Below, in pieces: positions 11,555-11,682 of a DNA stretch of 11,682 nt. The notes beneath the pieces were generated by a model. It saw only the letters and a program-made list of their open reading frames with translations. It searched no databases and was not told the DNA's origin. Position 1 is the first letter of the stretch, and each line of letters begins with the position of its first letter. The translations under genes were made by a program, and so were the position numbers. Where the stretch lies: assembly GCA_045536045.1 (NCBI GenBank), contig JAZSMU010000047.1, positions 1 through 11,682 on the forward strand, written 5' to 3'. The DNA is from RGIG1918 sp045536045. GTDB taxonomy: Bacteria > Cyanobacteriota > Vampirovibrionia > Gastranaerophilales > Gastranaerophilaceae.

Positions 11555-11682
11555 CTATTCCCCTCTAAACCCAAAATTATTATTAACAAACCTACTGATT
11601 GTTTTCAGTTTTTCATTTGCTTCGTGAATTGAAATATTATTCCAAAGTGAAGAATTTTTAGGGTAAATTTTATAATTTTTGG
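11555..11682 (-). CDS. C-terminal part of a gene running in from the right edge (partial)
   Basis: On the minus strand one frame is open from the window edge (first full codon at 11680) for 41 codons to TAG at 11557-11555, while the other two frames stop within 4 and 26 codons. The deduced tail includes YPKNSSLWNNISIHEANEKL and ends in NNNFGFRGE, with ordinary protein-like composition. The product is not recognisable from this fragment. It lies upstream of and on the same strand as the 222-residue gene, whose sigma-28-type promoter begins about 55 bp after this stop. No clear terminator is seen between them apart from a 5-bp AAAGC/GCTTT hairpin. Confidence 0.55.
   Translation of the reverse strand, partial: KNYKIYPKNSSLWNNISIHEANEKLKTISRFVNNNFGFRGE

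Noticed and set aside
1..11682. tRNA or rRNA genes, CRISPR arrays, insertion sequences, phage genes
   Set aside because: No cloverleaf-like conserved sequences, regularly spaced repeats, transposase motifs or terminal inverted repeats were found on either strand.

Overview
The window is AT-rich and looks like a chromosomal segment of a flagellated, non-photosynthetic relative of cyanobacteria, most likely Gastranaerophilales (Melainabacteria/Vampirovibrionia). This is an inference from gene content: an efp-accB-accC cluster, a DUF3326 gene (a family known mainly from cyanobacteria and plastid-bearing plants), very AT-rich coding sequence, and four flagellin genes. No 16S gene or other definitive marker is present.

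Left part (1-3616): the tail of an upstream gene, then a tight plus-strand run of efp (elongation factor P), accB (biotin carboxyl carrier), accC (biotin carboxylase) and a compact tRNA nucleotidyltransferase overlapping accC by 20 bp. Next comes a structured leader of about 290 bp and two canonical flagellins in tandem (3904-4761, 4840-5694). A hairpin terminator lies between them and a strong one follows the second. Just before the first flagellin start is a GGA-loop hairpin resembling a CsrA site.

Middle (5756-8522): plus-strand DUF3326 runs convergently into, and overlaps by 17 bp, a minus-strand set speD-rimI-bioY-like (SAM decarboxylase; ribosomal-protein N-acetyltransferase-like GNAT; BioY-type biotin transporter subunit with a long basic tail carrying an AT-hook-like motif). 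The biotin transporter may supply the cofactor used by AccB/AccC.

Right part (8601-11682): two divergent minus-strand flagellins (8662-9489, 9613-10449), each with its own sigma-28-type promoter sharing a 17-bp identical core. Then a 318-bp intergenic region with a strong Fur-box match and a UUCG-loop terminator, and an unrecognised 222-residue helical protein whose promoter is the best sigma-28 match in the window (GCCGATAT). This protein is probably a member of the late flagellar regulon. The window ends in the 3' part of another minus-strand gene.

Taken together, a late-flagellar regulon (two flagellin classes plus one unknown co-regulated protein) surrounds a small metabolic island. No mobile elements, CRISPR arrays, tRNA or rRNA genes were seen.
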